Positions 11,301 through 20,477 of a stretch of DNA of 64,000 bases are shown one piece after another. Numbering within the stretch: position 1 is the first letter of the stretch; the number at the start of each line of letters is the position of its first letter. Both the position numbers and the translations under genes were made by a program. Source of the stretch: Boswellia sacra (Eukaryota > Streptophyta > Magnoliopsida > Sapindales > Burseraceae); contig SNVD02014776.1 in assembly GCA_013180625.2 (NCBI GenBank), forward strand, positions 558,001 through 622,000. Reading direction: 5' to 3'. Under the pieces are notes generated by a model. The model was given only the letters and a program-made list of their open reading frames with translations, made no database searches and had not been told where the DNA came from.

Positions 11301-14300
11301 TAATTATGCATAAGCTCTTGTGTTAATAGAATGGCATTAGAGATCCTCCGACCTGGGACAAAAGCTGACTGCGAACTCCCAACTACATCAGGTAACACTG
11401 CTTTGAACCAGTTTACAATCACTTTAGAGATGCACTTGTAAAGAACGTTGCAACATGAGATTGGTCGAAAGTCACTCATAGTCCGAGGAGTCTCAACCTT
11501 GGGGACCAAGGCAATCCGAGTGGCATTAACACACTTTGGCATCTGACAAGTTGCAAAAAAGTAGCGCACCGCAGCCATAAACTCAACACTAATAATGTCC
11601 TAAGCCCGTTTAAAGAACAGAGAAGTGTACCCATCCGGTCCTGGAGCTTTATCATCGGGAATCGAGAATAAAGCTGACCTGATCTCATTATCAGTAATAG
11701 GGCACACTAAAGAAGCCAGCATCTCCGTAGAAATTCTGCCAGAGAAAAATCGAGAAGCATCTACAAGAGAAGGGCGAGGAGGAGCTGTAAGCAATTTCTG
11801 GAAATACCTCATAGCTAGATGACCTAAGTCGCCTCTATATGTAACAATGGTGCCAACCTCATCCTCAAGCTGACGAATCCGATTCCTGACTTGTCTATGG
11901 ATCAGAGACTTGTGAAAAAATTTAGTATTCTGATCCCCCTGAGAGAGCCAGATCCTAGACCTCTGCCGAAAGAAAGCCTCTTCATCCCTGCACAACTGAA
12001 AATACTGCTTAGCAAAATCCCTCTCAGCCAAAATACACTCTGGGGAAGAAGGGCTCTCATCCAGAGCAGCCTGAGCTGCTGCCCACTGAGCCCTAACCTC
12101 ACTGACCCTACTAGAGATGTGACTAGAGGCCTTGGCATGCAAAGTCTTAAACTCCCGTTTCAACAACCCCAATTTCTGCGTAACTCGAAACAAAGGATCC
12201 CCGTCCACAAGCGTAGACCATACTTTTTGAACAATCTCCAAAAAATCCTCTCGGTCAGCCCAAAAGTTTAAAAATTTAAAAGGACTAGAGGTCTGCCTAC
12301 GTTGATCTCCAAACCTGATGACCAAAGCACTGTGATCAGAAACATCCCATGGAAGAATCTCAGAAGTTGTGTTTGGCCAAGTCAAGAACCAAGAAGCACT
12401 ACTGAAACTCCAATCAAGAGTCCGGAGAATAGTACCCTCTCCCTGCTGCCCATTATGCCAAGTATACTGGAGTCCAAGAGTTGGAACTCGGATCAATGCT
12501 GCATCATGTATACATTGACCAAAATCATCCATATAACCACGCCAAGCCTAATCCCCTCCAACTCTATCCGACGAGCGTAAAATTGCATTAAAATCACCCA
12601 ATGCCAACCAAGGTAAGTCACCAAAATCCCTGGACTGAGCTCTGATACAGTCCCATAACTGTCGACGGACACCCGGATCATTAGAACCATAAACAAATAG
12701 CAAACCAAAAGAAACCCCATCACATAATCTGGTAGCCCGACAAACAATCCACTGTGAAGAAAGCTGTAGATCACTCAACCTATATAATGTAGGGTCCCAA
12801 CACACCAAAACTCGGCAAGCAATTGACTCAGTGGCATTGGATAAAAACTTCCAAGGAGGACAAATACCTGAAACCACTGAAGTAAGGTGTCGCTGATCAA
12901 CCTTAGTCTCTAAGAGACCAATCAAACCTAAAGAATACTTAGAAATCCAATTTCTAACTGCCCGCTGTGAAGAGAAGCCATTAAGGCCTCTAATATTCCA
13001 ACTTCCTATCATAGGAAACTGGAAATAACTCATGACTGAAAAAAGAAATCATTTGGGGCGCACGCCTCCATTGCCACCATTGCCACCTTTTTTACTCTGG
13101 ACCTTTTTACCCTGACCAACATGAGGAATAGGAATAGAGTTAGATCGTCGACTATCCAAAGGCTCCGTAAGGGTTTTTGGAGAACCCGGAGCAATAACCT
13201 TCTCTTGAGGAGCAATCCTTGAAGAATCAGGTAAAGTAGCTACAGGGCTATCAGGGCACTTCAGAATTTGATCCTGGTGAGTCTCAATAGGAGATAGTGA
13301 ATCGGGATCAGAATCTGACTCAGAACTCGAACCATGGGTAGCAATCTGGCCTAGTTTAGTAAAGATCCTTTCCATCGAATCTGCCCCGGTAGTTACTGGA
13401 ATTGAAGTCAATAGTGCAAGAGGTCCAGCTGGTGTGGAGTCAGTAACAATACCTTTACCCTTGTCTCTTAGAGCTGGGGTTATATCTTCAGCACTAATCT
13501 GATCTTGGCCAGGCTCAATATGAATAGCTGCTGCAACAACAGGGTCAGCAGTCTTCCCCTTATCTCTCAAGATGAGGGCTGTAGTAGTAACTGACGCCTC
13601 AGCCTCTGTACGAGCAGAAGTTGCAACAGGTATCGGACAAGTATGGCCAAACAAACAACACTTGGGACATCGTTTTGGCTTCCATTCATATTCTACCCTG
13701 ATCTTGATCGGTTCAGAAAAAAACTTACACCGGATCTCAAAGTCTTGCACTGAAGCATGCTCCGCATTTATCTCAACACAGACTCTGGCATAGGATAACC
13801 TAGTGTGCTCATAAGTCATCCTGTCACATGATAAAGGTCGACCAACCATACTAGAAATAGCACTGAGTGCTTTGGTTGACCACAATGGAAATGGTAGTCC
13901 ATATAACTGAATCCAGACTGGAATCCTGGAAATCCTGCTCTGATCAAAAGAGAAATGAGGATTCAATTGTTGAAGAATGATGTGCTTCCCACCAAACATC
14001 CAGGGTCCTCTCTCTAAAATATCCTGAACCTCCTCCACTGTTCTAAATCTGAAAATTAAGAATCCCGTCCCAGTAGAGCGGACATCCTCTAAACCACTAG
14101 ACTGCCATGCACGCATCGCAATGGAACGTGCAGCATGAAAAGGCATAGTATACCCAGGAAAAAAACCCACGATACAGCGCAACCAATCAGCCCCCGCATC
14201 ATCAACCAGCTCATCAGGGAGCTCAAGGATTGAACCCGGGTCCTTCCGGGCTATCGAGTCAAGGCAAAATCTAGTGCTGGCCTCAGTAACCCGAATCCTA

Positions 14301-17300
14301 TCAGCCCAAGAACCGGGTGGTTTGGGTAAGGGTTGTTTGAGGGTGGTGTTTCGGGCAGGTGGGTGTGTTTGAGTGGCACGAGGCGGGCATTGGGTCTGGT
14401 TCTGTTTGTTAGGGGCAGAGGTGGCCATAGTAGGGATGGTGTAGTGTAGGCTAGAAAATGTGTGGTGAAAATAGTGGGTAACCTCAACCGGAAGCAATAA
14501 ACCAAAATTAACTCCAAAACTCCAAAATACCAACCAACAATCAATTCAACCAAATATCTCCAAATCAGTCAATTCAACCAAAGTATCCAACCGACAATCC
14601 AAATAACCAGGCGCATGCAGAAAAGTAAGTTCACAACAGTTCAAGAACAAATTAAAGAAGATAATGTGAAATTGCGATATAGGGTGTGCATACCAGTCAC
14701 CAAAACGGGCATGAAAAAAGAACAGTGAATAGTTTCTGTTGATGTCGCTCCTTGGATTTGATTATCCGCAAGGAATTTGGGTGTCAGCCAAGCAAATATG
14801 CATGTAATAGGCTGAGGAGCAACCTGGAAGAATCGATGAATAGTATTTTCGGATGAACAGTACTGCCGCCGTCAGGAATAGTATCTCCGAAAATATAAAT
14901 GCGATTTCAGGGATAAATACTGGGAATCCGACGATATTACAGAAAGGAAACCTGATCAACGCCTCTTGATCTACACTTTGGTACCGGAGGTGACGACCTA
15001 CTCGCCGTCGAACAGAAAAGCGGCGGTGAATAGTAGATTAAAAACTCCGTAGACGGGGCTGAAGACGGTCGAAACAGATTTCGGTGCTGAAGAAAGATTT
15101 GCAGAACGAGCCGAGATGAAGCTGACCACGCTGGCGGTGACTATTCACTCGCCACTCTGCCTGCCGTGAATACTGAAAACCGATACCTTTTTCTGTAAAT
15201 TTGAACGTTTTCCGTTCAAAATCTTGAAAGGTTCAAGAAGGAAAGTTTGATTAGCGTGTTTCGATCTACAATATGTGTGAATCTCAAAGCGTAACTCGCA
15301 AAATCGGCGAAATGAACAGTAACTCCGACGGTTGCTTCAACCTCGCTTCTCTCCGACCTTCTCTTCTTGAACCCAGTACTTTATCAATGGCTTCCAAAAC
15401 CGCATCAGCTTCTTCATCATCCTCGTCGTACCCAGAATTGGCAAACAATCCCACATCATTCCCTTCAAACTGATCAAACCTCTAATTCTCGTCCTGCCTT
15501 TTGTCAGCACCTTGATCTTCATCTTCGTCCTCGTCCTCTTCCAGCTTCCCCGGCGTCTGCCCATCCCAGCAGAACGGTCAGGGAGGTCAGGAGCTGTGCG
15601 GGCGGGTCCAATATCAGACCTGGTCGTGAATCCAGTGGCTCCATGGCCCAACCCGGCGACATAATCTGGAGGCGGCTTCGAATCGAGGAAATCGAGAGGA
15701 AACATTCGTTGTTGAAGGGTTTGTTGGAATGAAGATGGCAGCCTTAGGGTTTACGTTGAGAAAGTTTGTTCTGGTGTTGGTAAACGTCACGAAAACCGAT
15801 CATGATTTCAATACACCGACCTAGCTATTTGAAAAGGAAAGTGGTACTATTTCAACCTCTCTGTGAACTAAATACACCTATTTTCATTTTAAATAAGGAT
15901 AAATTACAAAAAAAAAAAATTGAATTATTAATTAAACATAACTTATGATGATGTAATTCTACCAAAATCATTTCTCCTATCATTTTCCTTTAGGAAAGGT
16001 TGTCATTATTATTATTATCATTATTATTTTCACTTGACCATTAAAAAAGTATAATATTCTTAGTAGTTCTACAAGTCTTATGATTCAAAATTTTGGTGAA
16101 ATTCTTGCAAGATTTTTCTTATTCCAAGAATTGATCATCCCACAAGTCCTTTTGATAAAGTTCCAACGAGAATCACGGTTTAACATAAAATCAAAACCTT
16201 GGGGTCAACGATTTGAGACAGGGAAGAAAACAAGAATATATGCGTTGTTTAGTTTTATCAGAATCTCTCCCTCTTGTAAGTTTTCATGGCTAGTGTGCAA
16301 CTTTCTCAAAATAATCAAGTTATCCAAATAGTTTGCCGCCCATCTTTTTTTTTAATAATAATTTTTTTATACTTTCTGAAGTTGTGAAGTTAAAGATTAA
16401 ATTATGTGAAACTTCAGTAGCATTGGTTCATATAAGATGAGTAAGAATTCGTGTGGCAGTTAATTAGATACTTTCTCAACCCCTTTAAACTGTGACAGAA
16501 AATGTTTAATCCAAGATTTTGTGTCGCAGTGTCCAATATGAAAGAGAACAGAGAGTTGTGTTTTTTTTTTTTTTTGGGGCAAGTGTTAATTGATATTTCT
16601 GTAGTTTTTTGTGAAAAAAATAAAAAATTGGTTTTTTATGATTCTATAAAAAATAATAAATATTTTTTATTTTACAATTTTATCCTCTTTAAATTATGAC
16701 ATGAGAGCTTCATAACTTTTAAGCACCACTCTAGAAAAATATCAAAGGTGCATTGTCTTATCTATTTGTAAGATGAATTAGGCGTATGAGGCTGGTTTAC
16801 GTTTTAAGTGCATGTGAGGCCCCAAGGCCCTACTCTTACCCGGGAAGATATATTAAAATTTGAACTTAACAGAAACAAAATGGCGCTTATTATTGACTCA
16901 TAAAATTCCTAATGGGTTGTAGTTGTTTTTTTCTTTTTTTTTCTTAAATCTATATATGTGTACGTACCATCATTCCTTCATGAACAGAAGATCTTTGTTC
17001 TACAAGTGATTTGGATTCTTTTTCTATTATGCACGTATAAAATCTTTGGGATTCTGCAAGGGTACAGCCGCATATATTCTTTTACAACTTTTTTTCCTAA
17101 AAAAAATTGGCTGCATGGGTACATTGACTGTACTGTAGCATGACCCAATCTTTGTTCATACAATTTTCTTCTTTTGAATGACTGAAACAGTTCCGGGTGC
17201 TTGGAAATCAGATTGAAACCTCGAAGAAGAAGGTACGATATATTATTTATTTGTCAAAAATACTTAATATAGCAGTAATCTACGAGTAACTTTTCCATTT

Positions 17301-17660
17301 CCTGAATTTTCATTTTTGTGTTTTCTTTGCTTAAGGTAAGAAATGCGACAGAGATACATAGAAATCTTCGGAGTGGATTCGTAAGTATCATTTGCAATTA
17401 CTTTTTCTAATTGCATATATTTCTTTCAATTCGCAATACAAATATAAACAAAGAGAATGGAAATTAAAGATTTACAAGAATTATTTTTCAACTTGATTGA
17501 GGATGCAAGAGGGGAAGATCCATACTATGGATTAGTCGACAATGGAGAACATTACGATGCCGTCATTCCTGGCTTCTTTGCTTTAAGCTTGCAACCTAAC
17601 CAGCCACGCATTCATGGTGGATCAGGATCAGATATCACAACCTACCATTTGCTCGAGTAG
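5383..17660 (+). CDS. AP3: APETALA3/DEFICIENS (euAP3) MADS-box protein
   Basis: B-class floral homeotic transcription factor. With a PISTILLATA-type partner it specifies petals and stamens in the nucleus. Exons: 5383-5570, 5685-5751, 6324-6385, 6503-6602, 17191-17232, 17336-17380, 17502-17660. Their lengths (188, 67, 62, 100, 42, 45, 159 nt) match the family pattern, and all junctions are GT-AG and keep frame, giving 220 aa. The MADS domain covers residues 1-60, then come the I region and the K domain (about 85-165). The C-terminus carries a PI-derived motif (about 193-206) and the euAP3 motif [10 protein letters not shown] (211-220), which separates it from TM6-type paralogues. ATG at 5383 starts the canonical [10 protein letters not shown]. 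Oddities: Ser48 replaces the near-invariant Phe of the MADS domain, and intron 4 is 10,588 bp because of nested insertions. The frame is otherwise intact, so the gene is probably functional, but splicing across intron 4 is untested. Confidence 0.93.
7010..9115 (-). pseudogene. PRP6/STABILIZED1 splicing-factor pseudogene, C-terminal part
   Basis: Reverse-strand fragments read collinearly as the U4/U6.U5 tri-snRNP protein PRP6 (plant STA1). From high to low coordinate: [52 protein letters not shown], then HAT/TPR-like repeats including [60 protein letters not shown] and [16 protein letters not shown]. The copy ends near SKLF, short of the normal C-terminus. Several stops and frameshifts break it, and no introns are visible. 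It lies antisense inside AP3 intron 4 and is continued at 15332-15797 beyond a LINE. It could be a retrocopy or a DNA duplication. No poly(A) was seen at its own end because it is truncated. Confidence 0.88.
9398..13033 (-). pseudogene. LINE ORF2: AP endonuclease and reverse transcriptase, three stops
   Basis: One reading frame of about 1212 codons. The N-terminal endonuclease shows [24 protein letters not shown] and VSDHSALVI, the usual catalytic blocks. The reverse transcriptase follows with [42 protein letters not shown] and the catalytic FADD within [10 protein letters not shown]. The C-terminus carries the zf-RVT domain around [20 protein letters not shown]. Three stops interrupt the frame: 12548-12550 (TAG after VGGD), 11600-11602 (TAG after FFKRA, where TGG is expected) and 9671-9673 (TGA). 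No frameshift is needed to read through all domains, so inactivation looks recent. Start at 13033, 15 bp after the ORF1 stop. Confidence 0.9.
13049..14428 (-). CDS. LINE ORF1: DUF4283/zinc-knuckle RNA-binding protein
   Basis: Gag-like protein of plant L1 elements, thought to coat the element RNA. The start chosen is the Met at 14428 (MATSAPNKQ). The frame is also open upstream to 14533. The first half matches DUF4283, with segments such as [20 protein letters not shown] and [17 protein letters not shown] zinc-knuckle region follows at [13 protein letters not shown]. The expected CX2CX4HX4C spacing is not met at the last Cys, because the Cys falls two residues after His. The C-terminal half is rich in Ser, Pro and Thr and ends in a basic, Gly-rich tail. 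The frame is intact. Confidence 0.85.
   Translation of the reverse strand: MATSAPNKQNQTQCPPRATQTHPPARNTTLKQPLPKPPGSWADRIRVTEASTRFCLDSIARKDPGSILELPDELVDDAGADWLRCIVGFFPGYTMPFHAARSIAMRAWQSSGLEDVRSTGTGFLIFRFRTVEEVQDILERGPWMFGGKHIILQQLNPHFSFDQSRISRIPVWIQLYGLPFPLWSTKALSAISSMVGRPLSCDRMTYEHTRLSYARVCVEINAEHASVQDFEIRCKFFSEPIKIRVEYEWKPKRCPKCCLFGHTCPIPVATSARTEAEASVTTTALILRDKGKTADPVVAAAIHIEPGQDQISAEDITPALRDKGKGIVTDSTPAGPLALLTSIPVTTGADSMERIFTKLGQIATHGSSSESDSDPDSLSPIETHQDQILKCPDSPVATLPDSSRIAPQEKVIAPGSPKTLTEPLDSRRSNSIPIPHVGQGKKVQSKKGGNGGNGGVRPK
15332..15797 (-). pseudogene. PRP6/STABILIZED1 pseudogene, N-terminal part
   Basis: This is the missing N-terminal half of the PRP6 copy. The reverse strand reads [17 protein letters not shown] (ubiquitin-like start of plant STA1), then [54 protein letters not shown] (after frame changes and one stop) and [12 protein letters not shown]. 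An internal deletion has removed most of the ubiquitin-like region. The sequence stops at ARLKQ exactly where the LINE begins, and the following residues of the protein are found at the LINE's other end. Confidence 0.87.
15798..17190 (+). other. remaining AP3 intron 4 sequence
   Basis: AT-rich intronic DNA between the PRP6 pseudogene and AP3 exon 5, with homopolymer A and T runs. No coding or repeat structure was recognised. Confidence 0.5.
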
Positions 17661-18246
17661 TTTTCTAAGCTTTACTGCTAGCGTGTCCATATATGGAGTC
17701 ACTAGTGTATTAATAATGACTAGAACTTAAATTATCTTAGTATTCGAAAGACGCTGGCTAGCTTTCAGTTTCAGGTACCTAGATGAGCCTCTATCATCGC
17801 TTTTCTGTATGTTGTATTATGATACTTGTTCAGAGATACCATGACGCTCACATGCATGTATGCTTAATTAGGAACTCAAAACTATTGAAGTTGTTCGCTT
17901 TGTGTTACAGTGTTAGTATTTTCTTGCATTGTTGTGGTTTGCAAACCCAAATTTCTACTTTGGACTGGATAATTGAGACCCATATTATTAACACGCAAAG
18001 AAAAAATTGATGCCTGGTGATAAAATGCTTAGAGCTAGCTAGGTTTGTACTACTCTTTTATGTCTAGTGCCGTCAATAAACTTGGTCCAAAGTAGCGAAA
18101 TTTTAGTGGGGAAGTACACTTAACTCTCAGTTAAGTTTATTGGAAATCTAATTCTCACCTAAAATACAATAACCATCGAGCTGGCCAGGTCAGCAAATAT
18201 GATTAGTACCTGATATCCATGTCAGCAGTTTTGTATGACTCAAGTG
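17661..18246 (+). other. AP3 3' flank
   Basis: This stretch presumably contains the 3' untranslated region of AP3. No clear polyadenylation signal could be chosen. No gene was seen. Confidence 0.4.
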
Positions 18247-18475
18247 TTCTCTCAACTCAAGCCCATAAAATGCCAAATTTGTTAGTTCTATCGGTTGACA
18301 TTTTCTGTGCTGAAAATTTAGCAGGTTCTCTATTATGTAAGAACAATCAGTTATATCTTATTCTTCATAGCTTAAGCTTTAGGCTATGAAATAAATGTTC
18401 TCTCAAATATCCATTAACATGCCAAATTTGTTATTTCTATCTGCTGATATTTTTTGAAATTAAAATTTAGTATAT
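18247..18475. repeat. 80-bp direct repeat flanking a copy of a downstream 3' UTR
   Basis: Two diverged copies start at TGTTCTCTCAA (about 18247-18325 and 18396-18475) and share ATGCCAAATTTGTTA. Between them, 18317-18397 matches 20517-20594 behind the small membrane-protein gene, including TTATGTAAGAACAA and TAGCTTAAGCTTTAGGCT. The arrangement suggests that a copy of that gene's 3' end once lay here. Confidence 0.65.
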
Positions 18476-18504
18476 TTAAGTGGCTTCAAAATCTATAAAA
18501 TCTG

Positions 18505-18888
18505 TGTAACGATCCGGACTTCAAGAGGTAGGCCCCGTGTGGCACTTTGAGTTCCATTAGATTTCAACCGGTGGCTCCCACGTGACAGTTTAGGTCCGGT
18601 CGCACAACTCGAATGGTACTCGATTTGAACTCCGAGTGCCTTTGAGGTCCCGGGTTCGTGTGCTGAGGGACGCGCCTTTGGGATGCAAAGTACCACGGGC
18701 TTGGACTCGGGCGCCACCTCTTGAAATCCCATAGTACAAAGCCGTGCGGGACCTGTGGGGGCCTAAAGCGGACAATACGTGACTGCTGTGCGACCGGACC
18801 CAATGTGCCATGTGGAGGCCACCTCTTGAAGTTCAATGGAACCCAAAGTGTCACACGGAGGCCACCTCTTGAAGTCCGGGTCGCTACA
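18505..18888. mobile_element. fold-back element with about 100-bp inverted ends
   Basis: The 384-bp element begins TGTAACGATCCGGACTTCAA and ends with the reverse complement of TGTAGCGACCCGGACTTCAA. The inverted match extends about 100 bp to GGTCCGGTCGCACA on each side, so a single strand could fold into a long hairpin. It is GC-rich compared with its surroundings. The flanks ATCTG and ATCCG may be a decayed 5-bp target duplication. TG...CA ends with a 5-bp duplication would suit an LTR-derived or Mutator-like origin, and neither is proven. Confidence 0.75.
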
Positions 18889-20011
18889 ATCCGTCTTGCA
18901 ACATCGATTTCTGTTTACTTAATAATTTCTTGATATATTTGAGGAAAGAATTGTAACTATATATGTAACTTTGTAGAGGAATTTTTTCACATATATTTTC
19001 CTAATAGATTTTAACTTTATTTATTTATTGTTTTACCTAATTTCAAGTTAACTTTAATATCCTTTGTTCCATTATGATTAAAAATAATGACTCAGATTGT
19101 AGAATCCAAAAATCACAATTTAATGAAAAAGGAAATTCTTGATTGAAAATATAAGACAGAAATTGACTTTTTTTTTTTTACTCTTTGTCAATTTTATTAG
19201 TATATTTTTTTAACTCAAAGTCCCAAAAATTACAAAAAAGAGTAAAAAAATGATATTATTAAAACTAATGAACACCTTACTAGAACAAAATCAAATATAC
19301 TATACTTGCTCATAGGAAAACACAAGCCATGATCGGATTCAAAATTCCTTCACAAATCACAATTGTTACAACATACGTACCTTAGCATGATAAATAATAT
19401 GAATAATACTACATTTATAACCAACTTATATACCACCAACTTTTCCTACAATATGAGTTGACAAAATCCTACTAAGGATGTAACTTCCTATTTTTGTTTT
19501 TTCTAGTGAATTTTTGCCAACGTGGGTTACAAAGAAAGTTGGATATAAGTGAGTTATAGGTATAGCATTGCTCACATAACATATAATATTGAACTCAACA
19601 ACTTTATCGTCCGTTGAATGTTGATGTATATATTATAGGATTATGTTGGTGTATTGAATTCAAAATTGATGAATGGGCAAAGCAAGAAACAACTCAAGGG
19701 TAATAATGTCATTTCAAAAGCAAAAGGTTCCTATTAGTATCATAGCCATGCCCCTTTGGGGTTCAAAAACAATTAATCAACTCATGAGAGGTCATTTAAT
19801 AAAAAAAACCAATGAAATGTGCCCAAAGATAAAATATGAGATTCATAGCTCAAATAAAATATCTGTAAATGCAATTGAAGGTTTCCATAACTAGACCAGA
19901 AGTCCAAGTTTTTGCAACAAAAACTGAAGGGCTCGCCCTGCAATTGTTTCACAGATTGCCTTGGCTACACACATATTCCACAAAAGTTAAAAATCCTGCA
20001 ATTTATGAGAA
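18889..20011. other. AT-rich intergenic DNA upstream of the small gene
   Basis: No gene could be supported. The last part may hold the promoter and an unrecognised first exon of the gene at 20012. A possible splice acceptor (cttacag) lies at about 20017-20023. Confidence 0.35.
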
Positions 20012-20477
20012 ATGCCGCTTACAGAAAATGCCTTTATCTTTAGCAAACTGACGTCTTATCTTTCTGTGAAGACAAATGGCCCCAAGCCTGTTAATGTCAG
20101 TGTTAGCGTTACCACACTAGCTAAAAAGAGAGACTTCTCTGAAAGCTCAGAAACCCAGAGGCAGAAAATTTTTCCTACCAGTGTTTCAACTACAATTCTT
20201 CCCAGGGCTGCTATTGCAGTGCTTGGATTAGGATTTATCGATGCTGGGTAATCTTTTCTTTTCATTTCCTTTCTTTCTTAATTTCTATAATGTGTTTGTG
20301 CTTTCTTCAGCTCTCTTATGTCGTAGAATTTGATGTATTTTCAGGTATAGTGGAGACTGGTCACGAATTGGAGTGATCTCAAAAGACACTGAAGCGTTGT
20401 TGAAGGCTGCAGCCTTTGTAGTGATTCCCTTGTGTATCTTTCTGATATTTTCTCTGTCCAAGGAGTCTGAGGCTTGA
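20012..20477 (+). CDS. conserved plant protein of unknown function, one membrane segment
   Basis: Two exons, 20012-20247 and 20345-20477, join GT-AG in frame. The conserved core is ILPRAAIAVLGLGFIDAG, joined to YSGDWSRIGVISKDTEALLK and followed by a hydrophobic C-terminal helix (about AAAFVVIPLCIFLIFSL). I recall this core from small, uncharacterised, probably plastid-targeted plant proteins. No biochemical role is known to me. The N-terminal part is Ser/Thr-rich and variable. The Met at 20012 is simply the first in frame after a stop, so the true start may be in an upstream exon not identified here, or the copy may be 5'-truncated. Confidence 0.6.

Larger units (their letters stand above)
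9116..15331 (-). mobile_element. L1-type non-LTR retrotransposon (LINE), nearly full length
   Basis: A 6.2-kb element on the reverse strand. Its 3' end is marked by a 10-base oligo(T) on the plus strand (9116-9125, the A-tail). It contains ORF1 (DUF4283/zinc knuckle), a 15-bp gap, ORF2 (endonuclease, reverse transcriptase, zf-RVT), and a 5' leader of about 0.9 kb (14429-15331). Both boundaries are fixed by the host pseudogene: PRP6 sequence stops at ARLKQ on one side and resumes at IEKYRAAN on the other. No target-site duplication could be made out because the A-tail merges with an A-rich target. ORF2 has three in-frame stops, so this copy is inactive, though only mildly decayed. Confidence 0.9.

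Noticed and set aside
11600..12580. Plus-strand open frames across the LINE (for example 11891-12271)
   Set aside because: They are shadows of the reverse-strand ORF2.
18600..18720. tRNA or 5S-like promoter (GGTTCG B-box-like motif) in the fold-back element
   Set aside because: No A-box or cloverleaf could be drawn, and the motif is explained by the GC-rich element itself.
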